Source: Acholeplasmataceae bacterium
Lineage (GTDB): Bacteria > Bacillota > Negativicutes > Acidaminococcales > Acidaminococcaceae
Direction of reading: 5' to 3'
NCBI GenBank assembly: GCA_012719555.1
Contig: JAAYAE010000263.1
Location: 1-8,097 of the forward strand
Length of the DNA stretch: 8,097 bases
The notes under the pieces are model-generated. The model saw only the letters and a program-made list of their open reading frames with translations. It searched no databases and was not told where the DNA came from. Position numbers and translations under genes: made by a program. This document shows, one piece after another, positions 6,220 to 8,097 of the stretch. How positions within the stretch are numbered: position 1 is the first letter of the stretch; each line of letters opens with the position of its first letter.

Positions 6220-6228
6220 ATTATAACA
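6220..6228 (-). promoter_or_regulatory. Promoter of the esterase-thioesterase-rnr-smpB-ldt operon
   Basis: TATAAT (6225-6220) is a perfect -10 with TG one base upstream (TGTTATAAT, extended -10). No good -35 is visible at 17 bp, which extended -10 promoters tolerate. Transcription would start near 6213, leaving about 25 nt before the chosen ATG. The hppA terminator lies just upstream, so this is probably the main entry for all five downstream genes. Confidence 0.7.
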
Positions 6229-6267
6229 TTTTTTAGCACCATAAAGCTACAATATTGGCAATGACAA

Positions 6268-6296
6268 TAAAAAGCCAGGTCCTTAAGGACCTGGCT
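6268..6296 (-). terminator. Rho-independent terminator of hppA
   Basis: A perfect 10-bp stem, AGCCAGGTCC (6296-6287 read on the minus strand) with GGACCTGGCT (6282-6273), closes a TTAA loop and runs into TTTTATT. It starts 16 bp after the hppA stop codon. Together with the promoter at 6220-6228 it separates hppA from the next operon. On the plus strand the downstream bases are GCTTTT, so some bidirectional activity is possible. Confidence 0.95.
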
Positions 6297-6312
6297 GCTT
6301 TTAATGCTTAAA

Positions 6313-8097
6313 TTATTTGAACAAATTCAACAAAATTCCACCCTCAGCCGCAATAAGAGGAGCAAAAACCAAAGAAACAATTGTCATCAATTTAATCAAG
6401 ATATTCATAGCAGGACCGCTAGTATCTTTGAAAGGATCGCCTACTGTATCGCCTGTAACTGCAGCTTTATGGCAAGCACTGCCTTTTCCACCATGGGCAC
6501 CTGTTTCAATATATTTCTTGGCATTATCCCAAGCACCACCGGCATTAGCCATCATGATGGCCATAAGAACACCTGATGCAAGAGCACCGGCCAACAAACC
6601 ACCAAGAGCTTCTGTACCAAATAATGCACCCATTAGCAAAGGAGCTATAATAGCTAAAATACCAGGCAACATCATTTCATGAAGAGCTGCAGCAGTAGAA
6701 ATATCTACGCATTTACGATAATCAGCTTTACCTGTTCCTTCTAGCAAACCAGGTATTTCGCGGAATTGACGACGAACTTCTTCAACCATCAAGGTTGCAG
6801 CTTTACCTACAGATTCCATTGTCATAGCACCAAAGACGAAGGGAAGCGTTGCTCCGATGAACAAACCAACCAAAGTTACAGGGTCTAACAAATCAATGTT
6901 CTTTAAGTTTACAACGTGAGCATATGCAGAAAATAATGCTAGAGCTGTCAAGGCTGCAGAACCAATAGCAAACCCTTTACCAATAGCAGCAGTAGTATTA
7001 CCAACAGCATCAAGTTTATCTGTTATGTTACGAACTTCCTCAGGAAGACCGGACATCTCAGCAATACCACCAGCATTATCAGCAATAGGACCGTAAGCGT
7101 CAACAGCTACAGTTAAACCCGTAGTTGAAAGCATACCAACAGCAGCAAGAGCCACACCAAATACGCCCATAGCAGGATCATGCATACCATTCATAGCAAC
7201 GAAGGAAGCAAGAACACCCATAGCAATAAAAAGCATTGGCCAGAAAGTAGAATACATACCAACTGCTAACCCGGCAATAATTGTAGTTGCGTGGCCGGTT
7301 TCAGTACCATCAGCAATTCTTTTTACAGAAGCATAATCAGAAGAAGTATAAATTTCGGTAATCTTACCAATAGCCGTACCTGCAATCAACCCAGAAATAA
7401 TTGCCAAGAATGCACCATAATTTCCGAAAATCGAATTACTAAAATAAGCTGCAGAACAAACAACCAAAATACCACCTAAATAAGTTCCGCTGTTTAAAGC
7501 AGATTGAGGATTCTCAGATTTACTATTACGAGCAAATATAATACCTACTACGGAGGCAATAATACCACAAACGGAAAGAACAAAAACGAACTCAACACCT
7601 TCGCCCTTGGTGAAAACAACAGCGCCCAAAGTCAAAGCAGAAATAATTGCACCAACATAGGATTCAAACAAGTCAGCACCCATACCTGCTACGTCGCCTA
7701 CGTTATCGCCAACATTATCAGCAATAGTTGCAGGGTTACGAGGATCATCTTCAGGAATACCAGCTTCAACTTTACCTACAAGATCGGCACCAACGTCAGC
7801 GGCTTTTGTATAAATACCGCCGCCAACACGTGCGAATAAAGCAATAGAACTTGCACCCAACCCAAAACCGGTTACAATATCAATATTTCTATCAAAAACA
7901 AAATAAGCTAGAGTAATACCAATGATACCAAGACCAACAACACAAAGCCCCATTACAGCGCCACCGGAAAAAGCGATTTTCAAAGCTTGGCTCATGCCAT
8001 GGCGGGCACCTTCGGCAGTACGTACATTAGCTTTAGTAGCAACATTCATACCTAGATAGCCTGCAAGGATAGAGAAAATAGCACCAAAAACAAAACA
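6313..8097 (-). CDS. hppA: Membrane ion-translocating pyrophosphatase, N-terminus cut by window edge
   Basis: This integral membrane enzyme couples pyrophosphate hydrolysis to Na+ and/or H+ export. The frame stays open to the window edge: 594 codons visible, with the 16 codons before ATG 8049-8047 reading CFVFGAIFSILAGYLG, a conserved family segment. That ATG is therefore internal, and perhaps 70-110 N-terminal residues are missing. Counting from it, the substrate site is evident: DVGADLVGKVE (85-95), DDPRNPATIADNVGDNVGD (101-119) and, near the C-terminus, KGSACHKAAVTGDTVGDPFKD. Many hydrophobic helices fit the usual 16-helix fold. NTTAAIGKG (351-359) has Ala354 and Gly357, the K+-dependent signature; K+-independent enzymes have Lys and Thr there. 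DLFESY places Glu129 three residues after Asp126, the Na+-pump pattern, whereas plant proton pumps have it at +7. A strong terminator follows. Ion specificity is inferred. Confidence 0.96.
   Translation of the reverse strand, partial: CFVFGAIFSILAGYLGMNVATKANVRTAEGARHGMSQALKIAFSGGAVMGLCVVGLGIIGITLAYFVFDRNIDIVTGFGLGASSIALFARVGGGIYTKAADVGADLVGKVEAGIPEDDPRNPATIADNVGDNVGDVAGMGADLFESYVGAIISALTLGAVVFTKGEGVEFVFVLSVCGIIASVVGIIFARNSKSENPQSALNSGTYLGGILVVCSAAYFSNSIFGNYGAFLAIISGLIAGTAIGKITEIYTSSDYASVKRIADGTETGHATTIIAGLAVGMYSTFWPMLFIAMGVLASFVAMNGMHDPAMGVFGVALAAVGMLSTTGLTVAVDAYGPIADNAGGIAEMSGLPEEVRNITDKLDAVGNTTAAIGKGFAIGSAALTALALFSAYAHVVNLKNIDLLDPVTLVGLFIGATLPFVFGAMTMESVGKAATLMVEEVRRQFREIPGLLEGTGKADYRKCVDISTAAALHEMMLPGILAIIAPLLMGALFGTEALGGLLAGALASGVLMAIMMANAGGAWDNAKKYIETGAHGGKGSACHKAAVTGDTVGDPFKDTSGPAMNILIKLMTIVSLVFAPLIAAEGGILLNLFK

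Noticed and set aside
6304..7839. Plus-strand frames of 62-121 codons within hppA
   Set aside because: They are complements of transmembrane and catalytic segments of the pyrophosphatase, with no independent support.
8047..8049. ATG at 8049 as the start of hppA
   Set aside because: The frame continues to the window edge with CFVFGAIFSILAGYLG, a conserved internal segment of membrane pyrophosphatases, so this methionine is internal.
1..8097. CRISPR array, insertion sequence or transposase
   Set aside because: No regularly spaced direct repeats, no terminal inverted repeats flanking a gene and no transposase motifs were seen.

Overview
The window looks like chromosome from a low-GC, Bacillota-type bacterium. 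The evidence is AT-rich codon use, strong AGGAGG-like ribosome sites, TTGxxx/TATAAT-like promoters, a one-piece tmRNA with a tag ending in YALAA, a lipoprotein L,D-transpeptidase and a K+-dependent membrane pyrophosphatase. Clostridia or Negativicutes are reasonable guesses, but the genus cannot be fixed from sequence alone. Every supported gene lies on the minus strand, so transcription runs from high to low coordinates.

Layout in the direction of transcription: (1) 8097-6313 holds hppA, a membrane ion-pumping pyrophosphatase missing its N-terminus at the window edge and closed by a perfect-stem terminator at 6268-6296. (2) 6228-6197 holds an extended -10 promoter and a strong RBS that start a tight five-gene operon: alpha/beta-hydrolase esterase (6188-5457), PaaI-type hotdog thioesterase (5452-5051), rnr/RNase R (5051-2733), smpB (2727-2260) and a lipoprotein L,D-transpeptidase (2254-1610). 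Junctions are 4 nt, 1 nt overlap, 5 nt and 5 nt. (3) ssrA (tmRNA, 1551-1204) has its own promoter abutting the transpeptidase stop codon and ends at a terminator at 1121-1169. (4) After a gene-free stretch of about 240 bp comes a much more AT-rich gene (966-1, cut by the window edge) with clear PD-(D/E)XK nuclease motifs. Its upstream region carries a candidate promoter and a GAAC-N4-GTTC sequence matching the Gram-positive LexA (SOS) box.

Functionally, the centre is the ribosome-rescue module: SmpB and tmRNA release stalled ribosomes and tag the nascent chain, and RNase R degrades the defective mRNA. The esterase, thioesterase and cell-wall transpeptidase are co-transcribed passengers with no obvious mechanistic link. 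The most notable accessory signal is the AT-rich, possibly SOS-controlled nuclease directly beyond the 3' end of ssrA, a classic integration site for genomic islands. No integrase, att repeat, CRISPR array or insertion sequence was seen, and most of the window is ordinary core genome.
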